A stretch of 36,617 nucleotides of DNA, taken from NCBI GenBank assembly GCA_028282705.1, contig JANQHI010000064.1:1-36617 (forward strand). Reading direction: 5' to 3'. A program made the position numbers and the translations under genes. The notes under the pieces were generated by a model, which worked only from the letters and a program-made list of their open reading frames with translations, was not told where the DNA came from and ran no database searches. The stretch is from Prolixibacteraceae bacterium. GTDB lineage: Bacteria > Bacteroidota > Bacteroidia > Bacteroidales > Prolixibacteraceae. Below, piece by piece: positions 25,738-32,902 of the stretch (the first letter of the stretch is position 1; each line of letters begins with the position of its first letter).

Positions 25738-26784
25738 TTAAAGGAATATTGTTTTTTTCAGGTTATTGCTTTTAATACATGCCTCCAATATCTCCATTAA
25801 CAAAAGCATTTCATTATTTTTTACCAACACTGTTTCCTTGCCACGCAAAGCATTAAAGATATTTTCATAAAAAAGCCCATAATTCCCTGGTATTGATACA
25901 ATTTTTTCAGAATGGTCAACCCCATCTTTTTCAAGGTATAGCTCTCCCCAATAGTTTTCATCTTCATGCCCCCAGTTGGCAGAATCAGGCATAGCCCCTT
26001 TTTTAAGCAGTTCCTCCTGTGGGTCAAGACCATATTTAAGGAAAGTGCCATCAGTACCATGTATAATGTATCGCGGTCCATGTTTTTTTACCAGCAAAGA
26101 ACATTTCAGTAAAGCAGCAAAACCTTCATATTGCAGGCGTAAATCATAATAATCAAAAATCCTGCTTCCTTTCCTTAATTTATCCAGGTGGGCAGTAACA
26201 GAAACTGGCTTACCAAACAAAACCATTGCCTGGTCAACCATATGAGAACCCAAATTGAACAATGAGCCTGTGTAATTATCTTCCTCTTCTTTCCAGGTAT
26301 TTTCAGGGATAAAATTCCTGTACCTGTCATAATGGCTTTCAAACTCAACTATGCGCCCAAGCTTTCCACTTTTTACAAGCTCTTGCACTGTCAGGAAATC
26401 ACTATCTAACCTTCTATTTTGGTATACTGTAACAAGCAGCCCTTTTGATTGGGCCAGTGAGGACAGCTCCTTAGCTTCATCCAATGTCTTTGTAAATGGT
26501 TTTTCAACTACCACATGCTTCCCTGCCAGCAAGGCTTCTTTAGCCATTTTGTAATGGAACTTATCTGGGGTATTGACAATAACCAATTCAATGGAGTTAT
26601 CCTTTAATATCTCTTCATATGCCCTTGCAATCTGTGCATTTGGGAATAGCTCTTTTGACAATCCTTTTGTCCTCTCCAGGATTTTTACTACTTCAAAACC
26701 TTTATTCAATTTAAGGTATGGCCCATGGAAAACCTGCCCAGACAGTCCAAATGAAGCCAATGCTACATTAATTTTCTTAATCAT
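25738..26784 (-). CDS. Gfo/Idh/MocA-family oxidoreductase (cytoplasmic)
   Basis: This 348-residue protein (from the ATG at 26784; a second ATG lies 9 bases upstream) has no signal peptide. The N-terminal Rossmann fold begins INVALASFGLSGQVFHGPYL, and the EKP signature is at residues 94-96 (VVVEKPFTK). A Gfo/Idh C-terminal substrate domain follows (IVEFESHYDRYRNF, LFNLGSHMVDQAMVLFG, with the likely catalytic His in GSHMVDQ). The family oxidises sugar or cyclitol hydroxyls with NAD(P); by pattern it resembles scyllo-inositol and related dehydrogenases. It lies just outside the PUL, upstream of the HTCS gene on the same strand but 167 bp away, and is divergent from the cytidylate-kinase-like gene. 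A metabolic role in the cytoplasm for the released sugar is inferred from the neighbourhood. Confidence 0.92.
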   Translation of the reverse strand: MIKKINVALASFGLSGQVFHGPYLKLNKGFEVVKILERTKGLSKELFPNAQIARAYEEILKDNSIELVIVNTPDKFHYKMAKEALLAGKHVVVEKPFTKTLDEAKELSSLAQSKGLLVTVYQNRRLDSDFLTVQELVKSGKLGRIVEFESHYDRYRNFIPENTWKEEEDNYTGSLFNLGSHMVDQAMVLFGKPVSVTAHLDKLRKGSRIFDYYDLRLQYEGFAALLKCSLLVKKHGPRYIIHGTDGTFLKYGLDPQEELLKKGAMPDSANWGHEDENYWGELYLEKDGVDHSEKIVSIPGNYGLFYENIFNALRGKETVLVKNNEMLLLMEILEACIKSNNLKKTIFL

Positions 26785-26971
26785 ACTAATCATCTATTAA
26801 AAGGTTAAAACATTGCAGTGGCAAAATACATTTTATTATGTATTAATGTAAATATACAGTATGTTTTAAAAGATTGCTGAATAACATCCAACCAATAAGC
26901 TATTGTGCAACATTTTTTATTCTAATTCCCATATTTTGATTGTACTTTAGAGAAAATAAATTTCTTTTTTT

Positions 26972-27691
26972 ATGAAGACTTTCATTAACAACTACCTTAA
27001 TTATTCTACAGTAAGCCACCTTGAAACTGGTGATTTTCCTGGGCCAATTGTAACAATTTCGCGTAAAGCAGGCTGTTCTGCAAGGCGCATTGCCATTAAA
27101 CTAAGCAAAATACTTACTGGTTACAGTTACAGGTCAGATACTAAAACAGAAGTAGAGTGGAAATGGGTCAATAAGGAGATTGTTAAAAATGCCATTAAAG
27201 AAATGGATGAAGAAATTACAAAAGTTGATGCAGGGGATAATGAACAATTAAAAAAACACCTGAAAGAGGTAACTAGAGCTTTTTCTAATGAATCAGTGGG
27301 AGATATTAACGACCCCAAAATAATTGAAACCATTAAAAATGTCATCTGCAAATTGGCTGTAGATGGTAGGTATATTATAGTAGGCAGGGCTTCAAATATC
27401 ATTTTAAAAGATTTACCCAATAAATTGAGCGTCAAACTTGAAGCTCCAGAAGAATGGAGGGTCAACAGGATAATGCAAATGCAAAACATAAGCCTTGCTG
27501 AAGCCCAGGATTACATTAAAGAGTATGATTTACAGAGGTGCAATTTTATTAAAGAAATAAGTGGAAGGAACCCCACTAATGATGATTTTGACCTGATCTT
27601 TAACTATTCAACTATGCTTGATGACCAGATAGTTGACACCATTATTAATGTTTTAAGGAATAAGAAAATAATTACCACAGGAGATTTTTAA
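26972..27691 (+). CDS. Cytidylate kinase-like family protein
   Basis: This 239-residue cytoplasmic protein belongs to the cytidylate-kinase-like family (PF13189 type). It begins with a leader, then VTISRKAGCSARRIAIKLSKIL in place of the P-loop, followed by WVNKEIVKNAIKEMDEEI, a central DGRYIIVGRASNIILKDLP and a C-terminal region with RVNRIMQMQNISLAEAQDYIKEYD. The classical Walker A GxxGSGK[ST] is replaced by RKAGCSARR, so its phosphotransfer activity is doubtful unless the family uses this loop. Members are usually annotated without a known role. It is divergent from the Gfo/Idh gene and convergent with the oxidoreductase operon. No functional tie to the sugar genes is clear. Confidence 0.85.
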   Translation: MKTFINNYLNYSTVSHLETGDFPGPIVTISRKAGCSARRIAIKLSKILTGYSYRSDTKTEVEWKWVNKEIVKNAIKEMDEEITKVDAGDNEQLKKHLKEVTRAFSNESVGDINDPKIIETIKNVICKLAVDGRYIIVGRASNIILKDLPNKLSVKLEAPEEWRVNRIMQMQNISLAEAQDYIKEYDLQRCNFIKEISGRNPTNDDFDLIFNYSTMLDDQIVDTIINVLRNKKIITTGDF

Positions 27692-27702
27692 CCTCTTTTA
27701 AC

Positions 27703-27732
27703 AAACCCCACCCCTTTTCAGGAGTGAGGTTT
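27703..27732. terminator. Weak bidirectional hairpin between convergent genes
   Basis: Arms aaaccccac (27703-27711) and gtgaggttt (27724-27732) pair with one C-A mismatch around a 12-base loop. It lies between the 3' ends of the cytidylate-kinase-like gene and the Tat-exported oxidoreductase gene. No T-run follows on either side, so it is a tentative terminator. Confidence 0.35.
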
Positions 27733-27765
27733 GAATATACTTACTACTAAAACCTATTAACTACC

Positions 27766-29109
27766 TTATAGTGTAGGTTCCCATCCTGGCTCATATTCCC
27801 TACCCCACAATTTCATGGCTTCGCGGTCATATATTTTGCCCACATCACCATCAATATCAAAACCTTTGTCAATCCTGTAAGCTATATTGGCATAATGCAC
27901 CATAGCCATACTTATTGCACCTTCAACAATATGTGAATTTAGTTTTCCTTTCCCCCTGATTGCATCAAAAAAGTTTACTACATGGGTTGTTGACATATCA
28001 CCACCTCCGCCAAGTGCAGTGCCAGCTTCTTTAGATGCAGATGTGTTATTTTTCACCTCTTTTCCATCCCTGTCATAAAGGATGTATTTATCCCTGTCAA
28101 CAAACACAGAGCCCTCACTTCCATAAATAATGGTACCTCTTCCCCCACCATAGGTGTCATATGCATTCCTGCTTTTGCCGTCCCATTTAATTATTTTATT
28201 TCCGGCAAATTTAAATGTGGCATCCATGGTATCATACATTTCCCACCCATCATCCAGGAAATGCCTTTTTGCTGCCTCTACATCACACCTTTCAGGGATA
28301 CCAACCTGGAGTGCCCACCTGGCAATATCCAGTTCATGGGTTGCATTATTCCCTGTTTCTGCTGTACCATAGTCCCAACCATACCAATGCCAGTTATAGT
28401 TCCATGTTTCCTGTGTATATTCCCTCCTTTTTGCAGGCCCTTGGAACAACTCCCAGTCCAACCCTTGAGGTACTGGCACTTTTTTCTGCACAGGTACTTT
28501 GCCCCTCCTGTTGGTGTAAAAAGCAACTGCCTTATAAGGTGTCCCAATAACCCCATTGTGTATATCATCCATTATTTCAATGCTGTGCAAAGATGAACGT
28601 TGCTGGTTGCCCATTTGCACTACTTTCCCATATTTCTTTTGTGCTTCAACCAATAGTTCATTTTCATGCATATTATGGCTGCAAGGTTTTTCCACATACA
28701 CATGCTTGCCACCTTTAATTGCCATAATTGAACCTGGTGCATGCCAATGGTCAGGTGTGGCATTGATTATTGCATCCACTTTTGGGTCATCAATTACCTT
28801 CCTGATGTCATTCTCCAAGATTGGCTTATCATCACAGGCTTTTGCAAACCTGGCAGCAGCTCTATCCCTCTGGCTTTCCATTACATCACATAAATATGCC
28901 AGTTCCACATTATTTTGCTTTTGTGCAATGGGTTCTACAAATGCCCCTAGCCTTCTTCCCAGGCCCATAATAGCTACCTGGAGCCTGTCATTAGCCCCAA
29001 TAATCTTTGAATAACTTTTTGCTGACATCCCCTGAGCAATGCCACCTACTGTAACTCCTACAGCTCCAACTGCTGCTTTTTTTAAAAATTCCCTTCTGTT
29101 TGTTGCCAT
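27766..29109 (-). CDS. Gfo/Idh/MocA-family oxidoreductase, Tat-exported
   Basis: This 447-residue protein begins MATNRREFLKKAAVGAVG, a twin-arginine signal (Arg5-Arg6), so it is exported folded. The Rossmann region has the glycine pattern AIMGLGRRLG, the EKP signature is at residues 140-142 (VYVEKPCSH), and the substrate domain carries GNNATHELD with His258. An extra aromatic stretch (YNWHWYGWDYG) precedes this, as in many PUL-associated members. The family oxidises sugars at a ring carbon using NAD(P). In a Tat-exported member the cofactor must be bound before export and recycled in place. It is the third gene of an operon with the TIM-barrel isomerase (10 bp upstream) and the DUF1080 protein, which fits the oxidising step of a 3-keto glycoside route. 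Confidence 0.93.
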   Translation of the reverse strand: MATNRREFLKKAAVGAVGVTVGGIAQGMSAKSYSKIIGANDRLQVAIMGLGRRLGAFVEPIAQKQNNVELAYLCDVMESQRDRAAARFAKACDDKPILENDIRKVIDDPKVDAIINATPDHWHAPGSIMAIKGGKHVYVEKPCSHNMHENELLVEAQKKYGKVVQMGNQQRSSLHSIEIMDDIHNGVIGTPYKAVAFYTNRRGKVPVQKKVPVPQGLDWELFQGPAKRREYTQETWNYNWHWYGWDYGTAETGNNATHELDIARWALQVGIPERCDVEAAKRHFLDDGWEMYDTMDATFKFAGNKIIKWDGKSRNAYDTYGGGRGTIIYGSEGSVFVDRDKYILYDRDGKEVKNNTSASKEAGTALGGGGDMSTTHVVNFFDAIRGKGKLNSHIVEGAISMAMVHYANIAYRIDKGFDIDGDVGKIYDREAMKLWGREYEPGWEPTL

Positions 29110-29119
29110 TTTATTGATT

Positions 29120-29959
29120 TTAGTTTTGTTTTAAGATTTTAAGCATCCCCCTCACATAACCAACTGACTCAGCCATTCCTGCAAATGGGTTGTCACCATC
29201 TTTTTCATATTCAAATGAAACCATCCCATCATATTCCATATCAAGGAGCGTTTTAAGGAACTTTTCAATATCAATTATCCCCCTGCCAATTTCACATGTA
29301 TTTCCTTCATGGCTAGCTGCAGTAACATCTTTGATATGGATATCATGCACCCTGCCAAAAAAGCTTACCAGGTCTTCAGATGGGTCACGCCCAATCCTGG
29401 TGGTATGGCCAATATCAAGGCAAAGCCCCATCCTGGCATTCATATCTTTAATTAAATTATATGCAATTTCTGCACTTGGGTACAGCTTATCTCCCGGACC
29501 ATGGTTATGGATTGCTAATTTAATATTATAATCTTTTACTTTCTGCTCTACATAAGGGAGCAATTCATGTTTGGGAACACCTACTATCACCTTCATCCCA
29601 GCTTTTTGGGCATATTCAAAAGCCTGGACTACTTCAGCTTCTGTATTCATATATATGACCCCACCTGCATATAGATTGACCCCTGCATCTTTGCACATCT
29701 GCACAACTTCAGCTATTTCACCATCTGCTGCATCAAGTTTTAAATGGAAACTTTTAAAAGCAATATTTTCAATGCCCAGTTTTTTAGTGAATGCCAATGC
29801 CTTTTCTGCTGAAAATTTCCTTAACGAATAAGATGCAACCCCAAACTCAAATTTAACCTCTTTAGGTTGCACTTTCTCCTGGGGTTTTTCACAATTACAT
29901 GATACCAATAAAAAAACCAGGATAACAAAAATGGAAAATAACTTTACCAACCTTTTCAT
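29120..29959 (-). CDS. TIM-barrel sugar isomerase/epimerase lipoprotein
   Basis: This 279-residue protein is anchored by a lipobox (FLLVSC, Cys21). The remainder is an AP-endonuclease-2/xylose-isomerase-like TIM barrel (PF01261 type). Typical strand segments are FGVASYSLRKF, LAIHNHGPGD, MGLCLDIGHTTRIG, VHDIHIKDVTA and GMVSFEYEKDGDN; several His, Asp and Glu could form the metal site. Family members are isomerases, epimerases or catalytic subunits of 3-oxo-glycoside lyases. It sits between the DUF1080 gene and the Tat-exported oxidoreductase gene (10 bp spacing), so a role in epimerising or eliminating a 3-keto sugar in the periplasm is the favoured inference. The start codon at 29959 lies about 31 bp from copy A of the repeated dyad element, the same spacing as for the DUF1080 gene. 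Confidence 0.9.
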   Translation of the reverse strand: MKRLVKLFSIFVILVFLLVSCNCEKPQEKVQPKEVKFEFGVASYSLRKFSAEKALAFTKKLGIENIAFKSFHLKLDAADGEIAEVVQMCKDAGVNLYAGGVIYMNTEAEVVQAFEYAQKAGMKVIVGVPKHELLPYVEQKVKDYNIKLAIHNHGPGDKLYPSAEIAYNLIKDMNARMGLCLDIGHTTRIGRDPSEDLVSFFGRVHDIHIKDVTAASHEGNTCEIGRGIIDIEKFLKTLLDMEYDGMVSFEYEKDGDNPFAGMAESVGYVRGMLKILKQN

Positions 29960-29989
29960 CTGTTTAAATTTATTATTTACTATCGTAAC

Positions 29990-30064
29990 AGATGGAACTC
30001 CCGATGAATTTTAACCATTCTCGTTTGTGTAACTTAGAATGCTAAAATTCATGGTCGTTTCATT
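29990..30064. repeat. Dyad element, copy A (75 bp)
   Basis: It is about 89% identical to copy B at 31453-31526, with 7 mismatches and 1 gap. It has a long internal dyad: arms at 30004-30021 and 30036-30052 (atgaattttaaccattct against agaatgctaaaattcat) enclose a 14-base loop. It begins at the stop codon of the DUF1080 gene and ends 31 bp before the isomerase start codon. It may be a regulator-binding site, leader RNA hairpin or promoter element shared by the two genes. Confidence 0.75.
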
Positions 30065-31421
30065 CCTTAATTTCTTTGATCTTTATACTCCTGAAATGTA
30101 CAGTATCATTATGGTCTTGCAACAAAATCCTGAATTCTTTTGAACTTGCAAAACCTTCATATCTGGCATACTTGCTCCTGGCAACCAGTGCCCTAAAAAT
30201 ATTGTTGTCTTTTTGGTATTCAATAACTTTAATGCCATTTAGCCAATGTTGGACTTTCCCATCAGGAAAAACAACCAGCCTTCCCCTGTTCCATTCCCCT
30301 GCTTTTTTAACAAACCTATCCCCAGCTTCTGATGGGATAAGGTCATATAAAGAAGCTATTTTCCTGTTTCCAGCAGCCCCTTTTTCTGCATCTTTGTGGT
30401 GTTTGTCCAGAATTTGGTATTCCAATCCCAATGAGGGCCTGTCTTCCAATGTAAAATATTTAACCCCACTGTTTGCACCTTTGGTCAAATTAAATTCAAA
30501 TTGAAGGTCAAATGATGAATATTTTTTAATAGTATGGATATCGCCTCCTTTTGCAGAAGAATCAGTAGCACTTGAAAGTACAGAAAGTACCCCATTTTCC
30601 ACCTTCCATCCTTTTTTAGGGAATTGTTCAGAATTTACCCCCTTCCAACCTTTGGTTGATACCCCATCAAATAATAATTTCCAGCCGTTTGTTTTTTCAG
30701 TTTCTGACAGGTTGTTTGGCAGCAGGTTAACCACAAAAACACCTTCTGATGGTGAAGGTTTTAAATTTCCTGTTTTTATCCTGATATTCCTCCATTTAAT
30801 AGTTCTTCCTTCATGCCCTTTATCTCTTATAGAATGCACTTGTAAAGCAATAAACCCTTTTGCAGTCATGTCATCAATTAAATATGCCACTGGCTTGCCA
30901 TTTAACCAGGTCCTCATTGAGTTGCCAATGCATTCAATCCTGTATTTATTCCATTCACCCAGTTTAAAAAGTGGCTTAGCTGCAGGGTTCAGGCCAACAG
31001 GGTATAGCCACCCCCTCCTTGCTTCATCATAAATACCACCACTCCATGCCCTATCAGAGGGGTCAACCTCACACTGGTAGCCATGTACACGCCCATTATT
31101 GTATCCTGGGATGCTTAAACTCCTAAACTGGATGCCAGAATTCATTGGGTCATCCATCAATAATTCCAACTCCAGGATAAAATCCCCATAATCCTTTTCA
31201 GTTGCCAAAAATGAATTGGGCGTACCATGCACAGTGGTTCCGGTAATCACATTTCCTTCAGCTTTAAAGACAGCTTCACCATTTAACTGTTTCCAACCTT
31301 TCAAATCCTTCCCATTATAAAGGGGTTGCCAACCTTCACCTGTGCCTTTTGCAGTTGCAGCAGAACAGATAAGTAAGAAAACAGCAATACTTGATAAAAG
31401 TTTAGTTTTTTTTGATTTCAT
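30060..31421 (-). CDS. DUF1080 (3-keto-disaccharide hydrolase family) protein, two tandem domains
   Basis: This is a 453-residue protein with a Sec signal peptide (MKSKKTKLLSSIAVFLLIC, cleaved near AATAKG). Two tandem DUF1080/PF06439 domains occupy about 30-215 and 245-453. Both begin with the hallmark pattern (WQPLYNGKDLKGWK and WKLLFDGVSTKGWK) and later NSGIQFRS and NSGVKYFT. The family has a concanavalin-like fold and includes hydrolases of 3-keto-glycosides. The ATG at 31421 is chosen: a longer frame would start with TTG at 31445, and the ATG start keeps the copy-B element at the same distance as copy A before the next gene. It is the first gene of an operon with the isomerase and the exported oxidoreductase, and is divergent from a membrane-bound regulator. 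Confidence 0.92.
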   Translation of the reverse strand: MKSKKTKLLSSIAVFLLICSAATAKGTGEGWQPLYNGKDLKGWKQLNGEAVFKAEGNVITGTTVHGTPNSFLATEKDYGDFILELELLMDDPMNSGIQFRSLSIPGYNNGRVHGYQCEVDPSDRAWSGGIYDEARRGWLYPVGLNPAAKPLFKLGEWNKYRIECIGNSMRTWLNGKPVAYLIDDMTAKGFIALQVHSIRDKGHEGRTIKWRNIRIKTGNLKPSPSEGVFVVNLLPNNLSETEKTNGWKLLFDGVSTKGWKGVNSEQFPKKGWKVENGVLSVLSSATDSSAKGGDIHTIKKYSSFDLQFEFNLTKGANSGVKYFTLEDRPSLGLEYQILDKHHKDAEKGAAGNRKIASLYDLIPSEAGDRFVKKAGEWNRGRLVVFPDGKVQHWLNGIKVIEYQKDNNIFRALVARSKYARYEGFASSKEFRILLQDHNDTVHFRSIKIKEIKE

Positions 31422-31442
31422 CTTATTAAATGTTTTATTTTT

Positions 31443-31450
31443 CAAAGGTA
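31443..31450 (-). promoter_or_regulatory. TAnnTTTG box for the DUF1080 operon
   Basis: TACCTTTG on the minus strand matches the Bacteroidota -7 consensus exactly. It lies 22 bp upstream of the ATG at 31421 and directly after the dyad element copy B. The equivalent position after copy A reads TACGATAG, a much poorer match, so copy A is probably not a strong promoter. Confidence 0.5.
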
Positions 31451-31452
31451 TA

Positions 31453-31526
31453 AGATGGAACTCCTTATGAATTTAATCATTCTCGTATGTGTATTTTAGA
31501 ACGCTAAAATTCATGGTCGTTTCATT
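31453..31526. repeat. Dyad element, copy B (74 bp)
   Basis: This is the second copy of the element at 29990-30064. Its arms lie at 31467-31483 and 31498-31514 around a 14-base loop. Several positions differ from copy A, yet the arms still largely pair, partly through G-U pairs. The last 23 bases are identical in both copies. It lies 32 bp upstream of the ATG at 31421 and next to a TAnnTTTG box. Confidence 0.75.
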
Positions 31527-31578
31527 ATAACTCGCTTTATTGTTTTGTATTAGTATAAGCCTTCATATCCACATTTAA

Positions 31579-31592
31579 TATCGTGAACGATA
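31579..31592. promoter_or_regulatory. Dyad TATCGT-ga-ACGATA, candidate regulator site
   Basis: A perfect 6-bp inverted repeat with a two-base spacer lies in the divergent region between the DUF1080 operon and the membrane-bound regulator. It is roughly 50 bp upstream of the regulator's putative start site. A half-site, TATCGT, recurs at 29981-29986 next to copy A. Confidence 0.45.
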
Positions 31593-31621
31593 ACGAATAT
31601 ATAAAATTCAGAAAAATAAGG

Positions 31622-31629
31622 TATATTTG
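31622..31629 (+). promoter_or_regulatory. TAnnTTTG box for the regulator gene
   Basis: TATATTTG matches the Bacteroidota -7 consensus and lies 52 bp upstream of the ATG at 31681. No TTTG -33 box is seen at the usual distance, so an activator at the dyad 31579-31592 would be plausible. Confidence 0.4.
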
Positions 31630-31680
31630 TTTTACTCAAACTGGTTTTATAACAGTTATAAGTTTATTGTTATTGAAAAA

Positions 31681-32853
31681 ATGGTGTCAGATAAAACACT
31701 AATATATAGACATTTAGATAAATCTTTAAAGAGCAGGCATCTCAATAAATCAAAAATCAGCTGTGACCTGTTGAAATACTTGGTTGAAGCTTCACTTGAA
31801 GGGAAAAACCCAAAAGAATACACAATTGGCATTGATTTGTTTGGAAGGAAGTATGGCCCTGATAAAAAACAGGATGCCAACATCAGGGTTTACATCCATA
31901 ACCTTAGGAAAAAACTAAAGGATTATTATGCTGATGAAGGGCGCAATGACCAGGTTATTTTTGAAATTGAAAAAGGGAAATACAATGTACTTTTTATTTC
32001 AAAAAAAGAGTACAGAGCCAAACATAGGCCAACCTACTTTACCCATTTTTTAATTAGCCTTGCCATACTTATTTCTACCTTGGCAGCATTCCTGCTCACA
32101 AAAAAAGGGAATACAAACGCATGGGATAAACTTCCAGTATGGCAAAAATTTACAGGCAGTGATAAAAAAACAATGCTTGTGTTTGGTGATTATTTTGTGT
32201 TTGAAGGGATATTGCCTTCAGGAAAACTGGGGATTTTCAGGGATTTTGAGATAAATTCAGAGGCAGAATATGAACACCTCTTGGACAAACAACCTGAGCT
32301 GGCACGTGAAATTGACAAATCAAACCTCACCTACTTATCAAAAATGTCAGTTTTTTGCCAAAATGAGATCATGAAAGTTTTTGCACAAAACCAGGGGAAC
32401 CTGGAGGTTAAATTATCATCAGATATGCAACCAGATGACCTGAAAGAATATAATATCATTTTTATTGGGAATTATAAAAATACAGGCATTTTTGAAACCA
32501 TTATAAAAGGGTTAGATTACAATTTTGAGATTTCCAATGCAGGAAAAAAATTCATTACTTCAGGAAAACCTGATGCTGTAACATATAAACCTGGCAATGA
32601 TAGTTTCAACCAGAATGATTATGCATTGGCTATTTTCACGAAAGGGTATAACGACAACCATTTCCTTTTCTTCCTGTCAACCAGGGACATTGGGAATATT
32701 TCCATTGTAAGGCAATTTACTAACCTGGAACATATGCAACAGCTTTCTGAAAACCACCTGGGCAAATTAGACCCAGAGAATTTCAAAGCCCTTTACAGGG
32801 TAGATGGGATCAATAAAACAGACCTTTCTTTTGAGCTGGTGCTGACAGAATAA
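31681..32853 (+). CDS. Membrane-anchored winged-helix regulator (ToxR/CadC-like)
   Basis: This is a 390-residue protein from the ATG at 31681; a longer frame would need a TTG at 31627 and adds an unlikely leader. Residues 25-106 form an OmpR/PhoB-type winged helix, with recognition-helix pattern DANIRVYIHNLRKKLKDYY and a C-terminal hairpin FEIEKGKYNVLF. One membrane segment at 121-140 (THFLISLAILISTLAAFLL) leads to a 250-residue C-terminal domain that I do not recognise, expected in the periplasm. This is the ToxR/CadC plan: cytoplasmic DNA-binding domain, single membrane span, periplasmic sensor. It is divergent from the DUF1080 operon and likely controls it in response to a periplasmic sugar. 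No phosphorylation domain is present. Confidence 0.85.
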   Translation: MVSDKTLIYRHLDKSLKSRHLNKSKISCDLLKYLVEASLEGKNPKEYTIGIDLFGRKYGPDKKQDANIRVYIHNLRKKLKDYYADEGRNDQVIFEIEKGKYNVLFISKKEYRAKHRPTYFTHFLISLAILISTLAAFLLTKKGNTNAWDKLPVWQKFTGSDKKTMLVFGDYFVFEGILPSGKLGIFRDFEINSEAEYEHLLDKQPELAREIDKSNLTYLSKMSVFCQNEIMKVFAQNQGNLEVKLSSDMQPDDLKEYNIIFIGNYKNTGIFETIIKGLDYNFEISNAGKKFITSGKPDAVTYKPGNDSFNQNDYALAIFTKGYNDNHFLFFLSTRDIGNISIVRQFTNLEHMQQLSENHLGKLDPENFKALYRVDGINKTDLSFELVLTE

Positions 32854-32879
32854 AAAAGCCCCTGGATAACCCAGAGGCT
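32852..32879 (-). terminator. Rho-independent terminator of the oligopeptidase gene
   Basis: On the minus strand agcctctgg/ccaggggct (one mismatch, four-to-five-base loop) is followed by six T residues. It lies about 24 bp past the peptidase stop codon. The T-run overlaps the TAA stop of the convergent regulator gene, so both genes share this short space. Confidence 0.8.
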
Positions 32880-32902
32880 CCTTTAATCATCCATCTTTAT
32901 AT

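Noticed and set aside
28215-28596. Several overlapping 100-codon plus-strand frames
   Set aside because: They lie antisense within the Tat-exported oxidoreductase gene, whose motifs are clear.
31627-31680. Longer TTG start of the membrane-bound regulator
   Set aside because: The ATG at 31681 gives the complete winged-helix domain, and the leader overlaps the promoter box at 31622-31629.
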